Shown: positions 34,282 through 46,650 of the stretch, in pieces
Position numbering within the stretch: the first letter of the stretch is position 1
Layout: each line of letters starts with the position of its first letter
Origin: Pilatotrama ljubarskyi
Lineage: Eukaryota > Basidiomycota > Agaricomycetes > Polyporales > Polyporaceae
Reading direction: 5' to 3'
Assembly: GCA_022385805.1 (NCBI GenBank)
Contig: MU277679.1
Location: 503,276 to 567,275 of the forward strand
Length of the DNA: 64,000 nucleotides
Made by a program: the position numbers and the translations under genes
Notes under the pieces: model-generated
Told to the model about the DNA's origin: nothing
The model's database searches: none
The model's input: only the letters and a program-made list of their open reading frames with translations

Positions 34282-36159
34282 ATGGCTGCTCGTATGTTTT
34301 TTTGCCGTCCTCGCGACATATCCGCGAATAACTCTGCCCCTCGCACAGGCCTCTCCCTCAAGTACCAGCTCGCAGAGCTCTCACAACCTGCTCCCATCGG
34401 TGCGTCTACCCCCGTCCTCATGTGAGTCGCGCTAAACTCCCCCGATCACCAGACCTCGACCCTGAAGACGCACTCGCAGCCAACGACCCCCACGAAGGAC
34501 ATCGATTGGCCTCCATCGATGATCCCGCCGCCAGAGAACACTACATTGATGTCGCGTGAGTTCTATCGCTCCCGTGCCCTATTCATCGCCCAGACCGTCC
34601 TGACTTCCCCTTCCCTTCCCGAAAGGCCCTCTGCAATACGTAAACTCCACGACAGCGTCAACGACCCCAAGTATGACGGCGTTCGCACATCCCGGAAAAG
34701 CCTCTCCGACGACTCTGACCAGGGCAGCGCATCGGAGGATGGGGACGAGGACGAGGACGAGGACGAGGGCATAGAGAAGGCGGACGACCCCGAGCATTCT
34801 CACAGCGACGCTGGCACCGAGGAAGATGAGGAGCTCCATAGTCCGGCGGAGGGGGACGAGGAGGACGAGGAGGATGCCTCAGGAGACGAGTCCGAATCCG
34901 GATCTGAAGACGAGACGTCCCAGCCCCGCACCTCACGGCACCAAGTCAACGAGGCCTCCACAAGCCTGTCGCGCATGGACATCGGCGGCGCTGCATCGGC
35001 AAACACATCCGAGCCCCAGCAGGAGAACGATATCGCGTCCAATCTTCGCAAGACGCACGAGGTCGACAAGAAAAAGGGCAAGGCCGTATCACGTCAGATC
35101 GTGAGTGCATGCCACATTCCACCCGAACCGGCAGCGTGCTCAACGACACTGCCGTGATTGTGATCTAGGCTCTATGGGATACCCTCCTCGATGCCCGCAT
35201 ACAGTTGCACAAAGCCGTCACCGCAGCGAACCGGCTCCCATTGGTATGTTGTGCCCCGCATATAATCAGCCTCTGCCGACACTCACACTTCAGCTAGCCG
35301 GCCGAGATCGAACAATATGTCGCACATCCCTCCGCGCGCGAGGCCCTCGACGGCTTCATGGATGTAGCCGACGGCCTCACCGAAGAGCTATTTTCTCTCC
35401 AAGAGGTACGCTTCGACCCACCCTACCCCCTAACGACGCCCTCCCTGCTCACCCATGCGCATGCACGCACAGGACCTTCTACGCCTAAATGAATCGATAG
35501 AAGCGCCCCCTCGAAAACGACGCAGGCTGGACCAAGTGACGGAGCCCGTGCGTGAGTATGGTGAGGCCCTCACCGAGCTCTCGGCATCCGCCTCCGCGCT
35601 CGAGGCGAGCTATCACCCCTGGCTCGTCGACACCCTCTCAAAATGGTCCGCGAAGGTCCAGGCCGTCGCACCCAACGTCCTCCTCCCGGACAACAAGGGC
35701 TCTTTCCTCCGTGACGGCAAGAGCGCGCACGTCGGCGTCGTCAGCCTCATCGACGATATCTTCCGTTCCGACAACGCCAAGCTGCTCGACCGGACACGAA
35801 AGCGTAAAGACAGACATGCCCGCATCGGCCACGCTCGCGACGCCGATCACGATGACGACGAAAAGCTGGACCCAGACGTGTTTGACGACACAGACTACTA
35901 CCAGCAACTTCTCCGGGACGTCATCGCCGCGCGTGGGGGAGCCGATGGACAGGCCGGCGAGCAGCAGTGGCAGATCCAGCAACGTGAGCGCAAGGCGAAG
36001 CGCAAAAAGACCGTGGACACAAAGGCCAGCAAAGGGCGCAAGCTACGGTACGAGGTGCACCCGAAGCTTCAGAACTTCATGGTCCCCGTGCCTGTCGTCG
36101 TCGGCGAATGGCACGAGGAGCAGATCGACGGTTTGTTCTCGTCGCTGTTGCAGACATGA
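34282..36159 (+). CDS. BFR2: Bfr2/AATF ribosome biogenesis protein
   Basis: Seven exons (34282-34291, 34349-34399, 34453-34555, 34626-35100, 35169-35243, 35298-35405, 35473-36159) sum to 502 aa. The first exon is just 10 nt (ATGGCTGCTC), giving MAARLSLKYQLAELSQPAP after splicing. Family motifs are ALAANDPHEG, DPKYDGVRTSR, a long Asp/Glu-rich tract, the AATF leucine-rich segment ALWDTLLDARIQLHKAV, and the C-terminal Traub domain (DTDYYQQLLRDVI, KGRKLRYEVHPKLQNFM). Bfr2/AATF acts in the nucleolus in the small-subunit processome during pre-rRNA cleavage. Identification is strong. Confidence 0.94.
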
Positions 36160-36592
36160 ACCGGTAGTCGCAGGGCTGGTTGTCCGTGCTTTGTTATGCC
36201 CTCTCTTAACTATGAATCGGTACAGTTGCTAAAAAACACTTGAGTGCCGGTCAGACGTCGACGTTGTTGAAATCCTGGTACTTCGAAGAGTTCATGAGTC
36301 ATACACTTCCTCACCGCGCTTGGATCTGATGTCGACAGTTCTTGGGCAACACAGTTAATCGAGCATACTGGAACTTTAGGTTGCAAGAAACACTGGCATA
36401 CTGTTATACTGCAACTGTGACCGGAAGACAATGTACACTAGACGGAGGCGACTCATACAACATACCCCCTGAGAAACCTTTGATATCCACAACAATCATG
36501 GTATCCAGAACAGCACGACAAGTGAACAAAATAAGACAGTGATAGCAAGATGAGCCCAGAAGACATGAGAGCAAGAGGGAGCAAGAACAAGC
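36160..36592. other. Convergent intergenic region
   Basis: The 3' flanks of BFR2 (plus) and the second zinc-cluster gene (minus). It is moderately AT-rich and no gene is seen. Confidence 0.55.
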
Positions 36593-39500
36593 CTAGACTT
36601 GATTGAACTGCGCGAAAAGGTAGTTCCAAGACGCATGCGGATCTGCCGCCGCCGGAACGTGGTGTCCCTGCCCCGGTGAATGCGGCTGCATGTACTGCTG
36701 AGGGTGTGCGACCATCGCCGGATGCGTCGGCCCAATCTGCTCGTACCCGGTGTACTGCATGGACGCGGCACTGTGCATGTCCATCGCCCCGCCCTGCATC
36801 TGCAAGTGCCCGTTTGACGCCTGCTGCTCCCATTGCGCCATCTCCGGGTACGTGTAGTCGTACATCTCGGCGACGGGAGGGACGTACCCACCATTCCATT
36901 GCGTGCCATGCGCCACCGGGGGAGGTACGGGCGACTCCGGGGCGGCAGGCGGCGACTCGGCTTGCACGTACGGCATGCTCTGTTCGACCGGACTCATAGA
37001 CTGCTGGGTCGTCTCCTGCGGAGAGGCTGGATTGGAGTATGATGGGGACTTGCGGGACACAAGTCGCGTCTTGCCACCTAGAGCGGCAAGCTCTTCGTCT
37101 TCCTCCTTGACAAAGAGGCTCTCGGTCGGGCTCTGTGGGCCGTTGGTGTTTGGCGAGTTGCCACTCGCAGCTTGCCTGGCTGCCAGTGCGCGGGCTTTGA
37201 GTTTTCGGAGAACAGGCTATGAGAGCACCGATCAGCGCGGATTCGCTATCCCAGAGTCAAGATCCTACGCACCAGGACCTTCGCGGCACGCGCATTACTG
37301 GATACCTCGTTGAACAGATTCAGCGCCGAGTCGAGGTTAGACAGAGCAGACGGAGCGAGCGCCATGCCAGGACATTTCGTTGCGATAGAGCCGAGGACGA
37401 TCTTAACGAGGCGAGCATTCGATGAGCATTGCGCGTGGCAAGACTAGAAGCAGCAGCGACAGCGACATACCGAGCACGAGAACACATGAGTGAACAAGAA
37501 CCACATGCGCTCGGTGAGACCAGGGTGTTGAGAGAACAAACTCTTGATGAGACCAACAAAGGAACAAGCACAGTTGTAAGCCGCCAGGACAGAGGGGGCA
37601 TACTTGCTGCCAAGAGGGTCTCCAGGACTTTCCTCGAGAGCGCGTGCGAAAAAGCCGCGGTGGAGATAGAACAGCGCTGCAAGTGCGGACAGTCTGGTGA
37701 GCGGCCTACGGTCAGAGAGAGAGCACTTACTGATCTCCTTGATCGCGAACGCGATGTATCGCTGCATGGTCAACTCTATTGGCGGCTGCACATGAGGACC
37801 CTCCAGAGATGCTCCGCCGAACCCTGGGACCCGTAGCATTGGAGGGATGTAGAAGTCACGAATCTTCTTGTCGAGCTCCATGACGACGGAATAGCGAGGG
37901 ACGGCCGCGCCGAACGCACGTTCATGAACGACAGCCAGGCATTTGAAGGAGAACCGGTGCTTCCAAGCGGCGACTGCGAAATGGTCAGAGGGGCGTAACA
38001 GCGAGGAAGAAGTATGGAACTCACAGCTCATTTCCAGCTCGCCGTGATCATTCTTCCTCGGCTCCTCCGGCATCTTGCAGTCGATGAACGCAGGCGCAAA
38101 GGAAGGGGGGCGGCCATAGGTCAAGCTCTGTCACCGCAGTGCTGTGATCAGGAGGCGGTCCCACTCGGACGTGAGCCATGTCTCGGGCAGCTCACCTGCC
38201 AGGAATCGTAGGTGTACAGTTCGTAGAAGAGCGAGCGTCGCCTGAAAGTCTCTTTCGTGTCCAGATTCCACCGGCCACTATCGCGATCTAAAGCAAAGAG
38301 ATGCGTCACGGAGGCAGCACAGACTGTACAGATACGAAGGGCTCACGGAGACCAAGCTAGCGGGCAGAAATCGTCAGAACTCGGGCGGGAGGATATGGAC
38401 AGCTCAGACACTCACGCTCTGGGCTAATTTCACAGCGAGGCCCATGAGGGCCCAGCGGGGTCCCTCGACAAACGATAGGAACATGTAGTGGCACATGAGG
38501 ATCTGCTCACGTGCTATGAGTAACGATCCGTGGTCCTCGGGGCGAAGCAGAAGGCCCTTCAGGGAAGCGGCGCAAGCGCGAGCTACTCACCACCGCTTGT
38601 ATAGCCGGGATCGACTGTGACTCCAAGACCGAGTCAACGCTCAGGACTGCCCTACCGAGCTGATAGTAGTGCATCGCTTCTGGGGATAGATATGGTTTCT
38701 CAAGATCAAGGAGGGCGCCGAGGCCAAGCACAAGGCAGAGCACTGCAAGGCGGTGGGCATCCATCGGCGCAGGGTCTGTGTCAATGCGCTGGTCGTAGAC
38801 GCGGGTGAAAATAGTGTCGTTGAATTCGGCTTCTGGAATCGGGGTATACCTAAGTTCCAGTAGCACGGGAGGTCATACGCAGATGAGTGGGAAAGAGAGA
38901 TCAGCATTATTCGTGCGCCGCTACAAGGGAGAGCAGAGCCGCTGACGTACATCCATGCTGCATGCTTGAAGTAGATGGTGGCCAGTCTGCGGGCCTTTGT
39001 ACGATCTGGAAGGGCATCGAGCACGGCGCCGCGTATCCCACCCGCAGTCTCGCTAACAGCCGTATAGAAGGGGAATGTATGGCTCAGCCACGGAATGTCC
39101 GTGGGCAGTTGCATCTGCGGGCTATCCCCCTCGTCGTCGCTTCCTGCTTCGTTCTATGCTCCGATTAAACAACATGACGAGATACTACTATTACGTTCAG
39201 TCCGCGCACCTGCAACAGATACTGCACCCACGGGGCCATCGTCAGCGCAGCGCCACAAGAATCCCGAAGGGAGCGCGTACCCAGGCATTGGCCATCCCTC
39301 CGTAGAACTTTGTGTGCCCGGACTCTGTTATCGATCTAGAAGGGTGATATAAGGTTAGACCGGACGGGGGTGAGATCCCTGGAAGCCGATTTACAGTGAG
39401 CCAACGTTAATCGACTCTACAGACTCCTGTTCCTGCTCTTGCGCCTGTTCTTCTGGTGTCTCTCTCTCAAGAGGCCTCTTGAGAGCTCTGAGCTCGTCCG

Positions 39501-40050
39501 TCAGGAGCGGGTGGGGCTGGCTGGACACGCTGGACTGGATTTCTTCGAGCGCATCCTCGAGAGAGCGGACGCGGTTAGCGAGGATGGTGATCTTGTCATG
39601 CAGTGCCTCGGTATTAGCCAAAACAAACCTAGGCTACTAAGCCAATGACCTATACGGGCGGCACGGCGAAGACGGTGCTTACCGATTGCCCTTGCCCGTG
39701 GTGAGCGACCCTTGCGGGATGATGTGAGTGTGGATCGCGGGATGGGGGAATGTGCAATCAATGACGAACTAACCATCAGGGCAGATTGCTGCACAGCCTT
39801 TCTTTACGCAGCTCGCGCACGGAAAGACTCGTGAACATCTACGGGGAGAGCACTTGAGCAGGAACTTGACCTTCAGGGATGCCTGGTGGTTGGTGGGTCG
39901 GTACTGACCTCAGTTTCAGCCTGAGAAGGGCCGGGATTATGGTTTGAGAGGACGCAAGAGGCGCGAGGCTGATACAAGCTGCTTACCGTCGGCACTCCGC
40001 ACACGATAAGGGGGCGTTGCGCCTCTTTGATTTCTGTGTGGCTGAGGACA
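36593..40050 (-). CDS. Zn2Cys6 transcription factor with fungal regulatory domain (paralogue 2)
   Basis: Seventeen exons sum to 2439 nt (812 aa): 39987-40050, 39909-39920, 39774-39838, 39683-39710, 39395-39628, 39281-39335, 39210-39221, 38951-39153, 38591-38849, 38416-38515, 38347-38356, 38196-38287, 38025-38127, 37731-37973, 37471-37676, 37273-37401, 36593-37216. The zinc cluster (CAECRRLKLRC, CASC, AAICPDG) is formed only when a 12-nt exon coding part of RLKLR is included. A coil (ITILANRVRSLEDALEE) and the regulatory domain (YGRPPSFAPAFIDC, AAWKHRF) follow as in the paralogue at 12732-16137. Several exons have identical lengths in both genes (28, 12, 10, 92, 243, 206 and 129 nt). The tail is Gln/Pro/Tyr-rich. 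The start MSSATQKSKRRN was chosen because basic residues normally lead directly into this cluster type. Confidence 0.9.
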
Positions 40051-41239
40051 TTCTGGGAGGCGTCCAAACCTCGAAAGGGCGGAGATTGATTGTAGGTGGG
40101 GTCTGGAGGGGGGATACGGAGAGGAGAGGCGTAGAGTTTGGAGACGATGGGCAAGCGGCGCGCCAACTGGCAGCGTGCTCGCATCTACTCACGCCTGTCC
40201 ACTACAAAAGGCACAGCATCCGCCTTCGCAGCTCTCCTCTTCCAGGTATCCTCCAGCTCTCGCCTCTTTACCAAATCATGTTCAATGTTCCCGAAGAAGA
40301 TCAGCAGGTACCGGTTCAGATGCCCGTGAATCTCAGCTTGGGCATCATGATACCAGTCCGAACCCGCGAGACGCGCAGAGCCATGCGCAGTGCTCTTGGT
40401 TGACGAGCGGCCCAGGAACAGAAGGTGCGGCTATGGGATCAGGCGGCACGGCGTGGGCGACATTGCGCAGGTTGGGCCGTCTGGCGTAATCCAAACCTAG
40501 GGGCAGCTTACCGCGAACAGCTATTCAGGATCCGCGGAATGCGCGCCACGGCCAGACGTCTAGACACTGAGGCTGAGGACCCGCAGTATGGTCATACTCC
40601 ACTCTCTTGGCTCGCACAGAATTCCTGGACGACATGGTCGTCTCGTGCATGCTATCCCGCAATTTGGCCGATCGTATGGAACCCCTCTGCATGAAGAACT
40701 GCCTGTTATACATCGGGGTTCTTTCCGAGGAGTCGGTCGAGAAGCATAGGCATAGAATATGTACATATGTATACATGGGAGTAGACGACTCGGAGCGCAC
40801 AACCTCTGGCTTCCGTTAGCCCGGAGACGTCACCTCCGTGCACCGTCTGGCAGCTCGCGTCACCCAGGGATAGCCGTATGATATACGAGGGATGCCCTGG
40901 CGAGACAATTGAGATGGCTGGGTGCTAGCGCGGTGCATCAAGTCCTAGAGGACACTCGTGGATGTTTCTTTCTCTGGAGATCGATAACACGAGTCGACAC
41001 CTGCTCATCAGCTCCTTTGGCACAAGTCTGCGTGCAACACCGTGTCCGAGACCTCTTGACTTGAACCACTGCATCCGGCGACTCGCTAATTGTACCAACC
41101 AGCCGGGTGCGGGAGGGATTTCGAGTGCAAGCGTCGAACACTACTCCTGCTTATTCCGGTGTGCTAGAACAAGCGCCCATAAACGATGTGTGCTCGCTTG
41201 TCCTCCAGCTCTGACCTGATGCCTGTGCTGCTGGACTAG
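40051..41239. other. Region without a recognised gene, possibly holding the first exon of the zinc transporter
   Basis: About 1.2 kb between two divergent genes. Open frames are present but show no recognisable protein. The N-terminal exon or exons of the Msc2-like gene probably lie here, because its first clear exon is preceded by an in-frame stop and an acceptor-like CTGGACTAG. Confidence 0.45.
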
Positions 41240-44200
41240 TGCCTCCTCCTCCTTGGCTTACTGCTCTCTAGCTGTAGCCTCCTACGCGCTGTGCAGCTGA
41301 GCCTTGTCCCTCTGTCGGTCTCGCTCTCAGCCACGTCGCTCTACGTCGATCTGGGTACCCTCTCAGTCGTTCTCAAGTACTTAGGCCGTGCTCTGAGATA
41401 AATCGTGGTTGAGATGGATGGTCTGGACGCACGAACGCGAGGCAAGATTCACATAAGCTCGTCTGGCCCGTCGAGGCTCTCGTGCGTCCATATGCTATCA
41501 GTCCCTCTACTTGACTGACCAAGAGGTCCCGCCGTTCTAGCTCTGTACTGTCACAACGCTTGCTAGCCGATGTCTTGCTCGTTATAGCTCTCAATGCTGG
41601 CAAGGATTATCTCTTGTACGAGGTTGGTGTCTTCTGGGTCCTCGTCCGGGTCCTCGCATGTGGCGGCCTTGCCGTCATAGTCTGGCTCCTCACGTCTGGC
41701 CAGCTGCAGAAGAAGCAAGTAGCGGAGGTATGTCTCCGTGTTCACGGCGTACCTATGCGTGATCTACATCAACGTTCTAGTGGTCCGTCCTGGGCATGAG
41801 CTCCTTGTTGCTGTTCCTGCGCCATGCTGGATTGTTCACCGCGTTATACCGACTGTCCTCCACACGGTACGTGTCTGGCGATGTAGCTCGCAGCCTTCAT
41901 TCTCACCTGTCTGTCCAGCGTCATCCTATTCACGCATTTCTCCCCCATCTGGTTCAAGTCCCTGACCAGCCTCACATCCGTACGTTGTTTGCCTTCCTGC
42001 TATTCCGTTCCCGGGCTTATTCCTCGCAGGTTAAGCAGACATCCTTCATCGTCCTCTCGCTGGCTCTCTCTTTCCTCTGGGATGCCCATTTTCTGCCAAG
42101 TAACTTCGGCACTTATCTCCCGGCGTATGCGGCCCTCGCCGTTGAAGCACTGTCCTCTGCTGCTCTTGAACATACCGAGGGCGTCTTGTCTCCATCCCTC
42201 GGGCAATCCATGTCTTCCGCGCTGACCACTTTAGGCGCGTGCGTCTTCAGTCTCCCCCTCTATATGTTAAGGCATATCTTGGTGAGTCATAGCTCTCTGA
42301 GCATGACAGACATCTAATCCTTGAGCGCAGCTGGGGGACACTAGCCATCGCATACCCAGTCTGTCGGCACTCGCGGTGCTCCCTTGCCTGTCTTACATTC
42401 TTCTATACTATGTCCCGCGAGCATCTCTCAGCACCAATGTCGCCATCACCTCTTCGCTATACATCGTGTCATCTTATTTGACCACGTTCGCAACGGCGGT
42501 CGTGTTCGGCTACCTTGCCTTCGGGCACGCCCCGAAGCTTATCGACTTCACGGTGTTCGGGATGCTGCTGTACGGTACGATACCTCCAGCCTTGAGTGTA
42601 TGTTGTCTCAACCGCTGATCCCATGGCTACTAGGGATGTACCCTCGGGTCGTCGAGCCCTCTGCTCGTGCAGGGTCCTACTACGCCTCAGCAAACCGCCT
42701 CGCGCGAGCCTACCTCAAGGATATCCTGTCCAACCCCGAGTCCCGCAAGATATTCTACTTCCTTATGCTGAACATGTGCTACATGCTTGTCCAGATGCTG
42801 TACGGCATCTGGACCAACAGCTTAGGGCTAATCTCAGATGGTGAGTGTGAATCTGCGACATGTTCCATCAAGTAAGGTTGACTCCGGTTGGTAGCTATTC
42901 ATATGGCGTTCGATTGTATGGCGATCGGTGTCGGTCTCATCGCATCCGTAATGGCACGGTGGCCGCCGAACGAACGGTTCACCTATGGGTACGCCGTGCA
43001 GCCTTTAGAGGCAACGCTTCTCACACAGGCATTCTTTCAGCTATGGACGCATCGAAACACTCTCCGGCTTCGCTAATGGAATATTCCTAATCCTGATATC
43101 GGTGTTCATCATATTCGAGGCGATCCAGCGATTGTGCGTCCGCTCCCGCACTTGTCGTATCCAGCCCGTTCATTGACCCTCTCGCAGGCTTGACCCACCA
43201 GAGATGAATACAAGTCAACTGCTCTTAGTGAGCTCCCTGGGCTTGGGCGTGAACCTGTTCGGCATGTTCGCGATGGGCGGGCACCACCACCATGTAAGCC
43301 CTTCAAATGGTCAATTACGTGCCTTCATGCTAATCCACCTCGAAGGGTGGCCACTCGCACTCGCACGGACATAGTCACGGCCACAGCCACGGCCCTGCAG
43401 CTCCATCGAGCCCTCTGTCTGCCCTGGGCGATCATGGCCACGCTCACGCAGACGACAGCCCACATAGCCATAGCCATTCTCACACCGCTGATAGCGAATG
43501 CAGCGACCACCACTCTCATGCCCCGCCGCTCTCTCCGCCCCTAACCGCTCATCCGCACCACACTCGTTCTCAGTCGCCTGCTGAGCCCTTGTCTCACTCT
43601 CACACCAACTCGCATGCTCATACCCCATCCAACGCCGAGACGCACTCGCACTCTCATTCTCATACCCCGTCGCGCTCCCATTCAGCTTCGCACTCTCACT
43701 CTCACCAGCACACAGCGTCTCAAGCCGACATCCGCCCACCCGCCCGCTCCGCCGGCGGCCTCCACTCCCGGCACCAATCCCTCGAGATCAAGATCGACGT
43801 GCCCTCCTCCCCGCCCTCGCCGGCACCTTCGCTCTCGCCAATCGCCCGGCGGCACGCGCATCTGCACGGCGTCGACAACGCGCTCTCGCCGATCACCCCC
43901 AACTACAAGTTCGGGCACGACGAGCACTTCGCTACTCACCACGCGGCGGCGCACATCCCGAACTTGCACGACCACAACCATGTGCACGAGCACGCGCACG
44001 AGGGCCATAGTCACAACATGCGCGGTGTCTTCCTGCACGTCATGGCCGTCAGTCCCCTTCTCCACATGCTGCAGTCGCGACTGCTGACGAACAGTACATT
44101 CACAGGATACCCTAGGCTCTGTTGGGGTGATCGTGTCGACGCTCCTGATCCAGCTGTATGGCTGGACTGGTTTCGACCCCATCGCGTCCCTGTTCATTGC

Positions 44201-44615
44201 GATCCTCATCGCAGCAAGCGTCATCCCGCTCGTCATCGATACCGGCAAGGTGCTCGCGCTCGATCTGGACACAAGAGAAAAGACCATTCAAGATGCACTC
44301 TCCGAGGTACGCAGCAGCCCAGGCATGCTTCGCGCACGAAGGCTGACATTTTGCTAGCTCGCACCTATCGAAGGTGTGGCCTCGTACACATCTCCAAGAT
44401 TTTGGCCAAAGGACTCAGGGAGCATCATCGGCTCGATCCACATCCAAGTCGCGCCCTCTGCCTCGTCCCATGATCCCGGTGGGCCGCACTCAGCGGCACG
44501 TCCGACATTCTCCAACGTCGACCGTGTGGTCGAGCGAGTAGACAAGCTCTTGCGGAGCCGTATTTCCGGGTTGGAGGAGCTCACCATCCAGGTAGAGGAG
44601 GCGTCCTCGCTGTGA
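41240..44615 (+). CDS. MSC2: Msc2-type zinc transporter (cation diffusion facilitator), N-terminus unresolved
   Basis: The gene is a multi-exon membrane protein. The N-terminal half (41240-42840) encodes many hydrophobic helices (SVLGMSSLLLFLRHAGLF, LSYILLYYVPRASLS). The C-terminal half is a CDF domain: GLISDAIHMAFDCMAIGVGL with the zinc-site His/Asp pair, then RIETLSGFANGIFLILISVF, MFAMGGHHHH, and after a loop DTLGSVGVIVSTLLIQLYGW with the second site. The loop between them (about 43340-44030) is very His/Ser-rich, far longer than usual. Msc2 works with Zrg17 to move zinc into the ER, and its relative is ZnT5. The exon structure between about 41390 and 41555 and the true start are not solved, so the coordinates are a minimum. 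The stop at 44613-44615 is firm. Confidence 0.85.
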
Positions 44616-44938
44616 CCGTGCGCTGTCTGCTGGTAAAAACGTGATGATGATTGTACTGTATTACACGGAAGACACTCGCCATTGACATTCCAATATCGCA
44701 CGCGCGCGTTGCTCTATCTACGAGTTCCAGCGCCGTACCACTAATTAGGTCCAGATCGTACTGCGTAAGGTTGTGTGAAGCGAAGAAGCGGGTCCCTCCG
44801 ACCCCTGCGCTCCTGACCTTCCGACAAACATGTCGAAAAGGTGTGATCCGCAACAAGGGTCCCCCAGGAACGTACTAAAACAGAGCAAAAATACAAGCAC
44901 CCGGGGTAAAGATCGTCCACAAATCGTGAATGTACACG
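44616..44938. other. Convergent intergenic region
   Basis: 3' flanks of MSC2 (plus) and CAF40 (minus). No other feature seen. Confidence 0.6.
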
Positions 44939-46224
44939 TTATTGCTCGTTCAGGTTGTTGAGCAGGGTCGTCAGACACCGCTTCGTCACCATGTCGCCCT
45001 GCAAGCTGCCGTCAGCGAACGTTACGAACGCAAGGGCGGGAAGAATATATACCTTCAGCAATGCATTGAAAGTGTTGTCGCGAAGTGGCTCCGGTAAGCA
45101 AGCCCTGAGAGCTTCACGAGCCCTGAGGTTGGAAACGTCAGACTGGGTCGTGGCATCACGTGCCATGAAGGAAAGTACCTCAAGTTGTCACTCAAGCGCA
45201 AGTAGCAGCGCACAACGTGCTTGAGAAGGCGTACCGCCTGAGTCTCCACGAGCTGGTTCACCATGTTGCTCAGAACCGTCCCGACAGCATAGAAGCGCTC
45301 GTAGGTGTGGCAGATGTACGTCAGGCCGGTTTCGTCGAGGAGGATTTTCTGGACGATGAATATAGCGACCGTTTTGGAGAGCTCGGATCCAGTTTCCATG
45401 ATCCGGAGGCACAGCGGGATGATCTCGGTGGACAGGAGGAAGTGGATGACGGTGGTATTGTCGTTTTGCTGCAGCGCCACGCACTTAGCACGCTGAAACC
45501 GAACGTCTCTACCAGATTGCTCACCTTGACCAGCGCACCGATGACGCCGAGAGAGGTCAGGCGGAGGTATTCGAAAGGGCGGGTTTTGGAGGTAGTGTTC
45601 AAGAAGGGGTATAAGAACAGAGGAATATGAGCTGTGGCCCAAGTCAGCCAAGAGCCCCAGTAGTAGCAGTGAAGCAAGGGATAACATACCGTTGAGGAAC
45701 AGCTGGCGAGTCTCTGGGTGGGAAGCTACACATTGCAGGAGAGCGAGGGCATTGCAGACGCGATTTGATACATGGGCGGTGAGATTAGGCGGGGATAATA
45801 AGGGATAAACCGAGACGATTTCCTGAAGGAGCGCAGGCATAATTCCTGGGATGCGACTCCAGGTAAGCATAATACAACATATGCATGAGGGGTAGCACGC
45901 ACCGAATGAGTGCCAAAGGACGAGAGCGAGGTCGTCGTATTGTTCCCTCTTCTTGCTCAGCTCGAGAAGCGCGCTCTCACGCGTGTCGGCGTTGAGGAGC
46001 TCGATGACCAGTGCATAAATCTTGCTCTCCTCATTGATGCTCAGCGGCGGGTTGGGCCCAATTCCGGAGGAGAACACGCCCTGGTGCGGGGTGGGGTGGG
46101 CAAGGGGAGGGAGGCCAGAAGCTGCGGGGGAGTCGGGGAAGCCCTGGACGCCGCGCTGGTAAGGGTTGTACTGGAGGTTGTGCTGCATGAAAGAAACGGG
46201 CTTGGGTGAAATGAGCCCCGCCAT
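44939..46224 (-). CDS. CAF40: CCR4-NOT subunit Caf40/Rcd1 (CNOT9)
   Basis: Six exons (45903-46224, 45690-45845, 45525-45631, 45179-45468, 45053-45122, 44939-44998) give 334 aa. After a Pro/Gln/Ser N-terminal extension typical of fungal versions, the armadillo-like core is very conserved: [102 protein letters not shown]. The subunit binds the Not1 scaffold and recruits partners for mRNA deadenylation and translational repression. The intron between RLSDN and LRAREAL uses the acceptor after CCTCAG. An earlier CCCAG would break the frame. Confidence 0.95.
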
Positions 46225-46650
46225 GGGCTTTGGTACGGAAGCGGCACAGACGGCGCGAGGTCGGCGACGGCGGCGGCGACGATGAGACAGCCGGGAACGA
46301 TGGCGAGGACAGAGAATGTGATGAGGGACTGCGCTGAGTGACTAAGCGCCCATCCCGCCCTCTCAAAGCGCTCGCGGTCGTGCCTTGCTTACGTCATCAG
46401 AGTCCCATGTCCACTTGTATTGCCGCCGGCAATGGCAGATCCGCGAAGGAGAGCTTCAAGTTCGCATGATATTCTTCATCTCGGAAATGTACATCTCTAG
46501 GCGTTGTGCGCAAAAATAGATGTCCGTAGGCAAGTCGACTGTCCGAGGCACGAAAGAGCACAATCTAGGCATATCACTGGCCGTTGAACCAACCGACCGA
46601 CAGCGGTGGAATCGCCCAAAGCCTCAAGCAAACAAATTCTTTGTGAAGCT
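46225..46650. other. Intergenic region
   Basis: CAF40 upstream region and the 3' flank of the serine dehydratase gene. No gene recognised. Confidence 0.55.

Noticed and set aside
43340..44030. Repeating CAC-TCT-CAT pattern considered as a CRISPR-like or minisatellite array
   Set aside because: It is in frame within a transporter and codes the His-rich loop. There are no regular spacers.
43682..44287. 201-codon minus-strand frame opposite the zinc transporter
   Set aside because: It is an antisense shadow of the His-rich loop, where CAC/CAT codons read as GTG/ATG. The plus-strand gene is clearly real.
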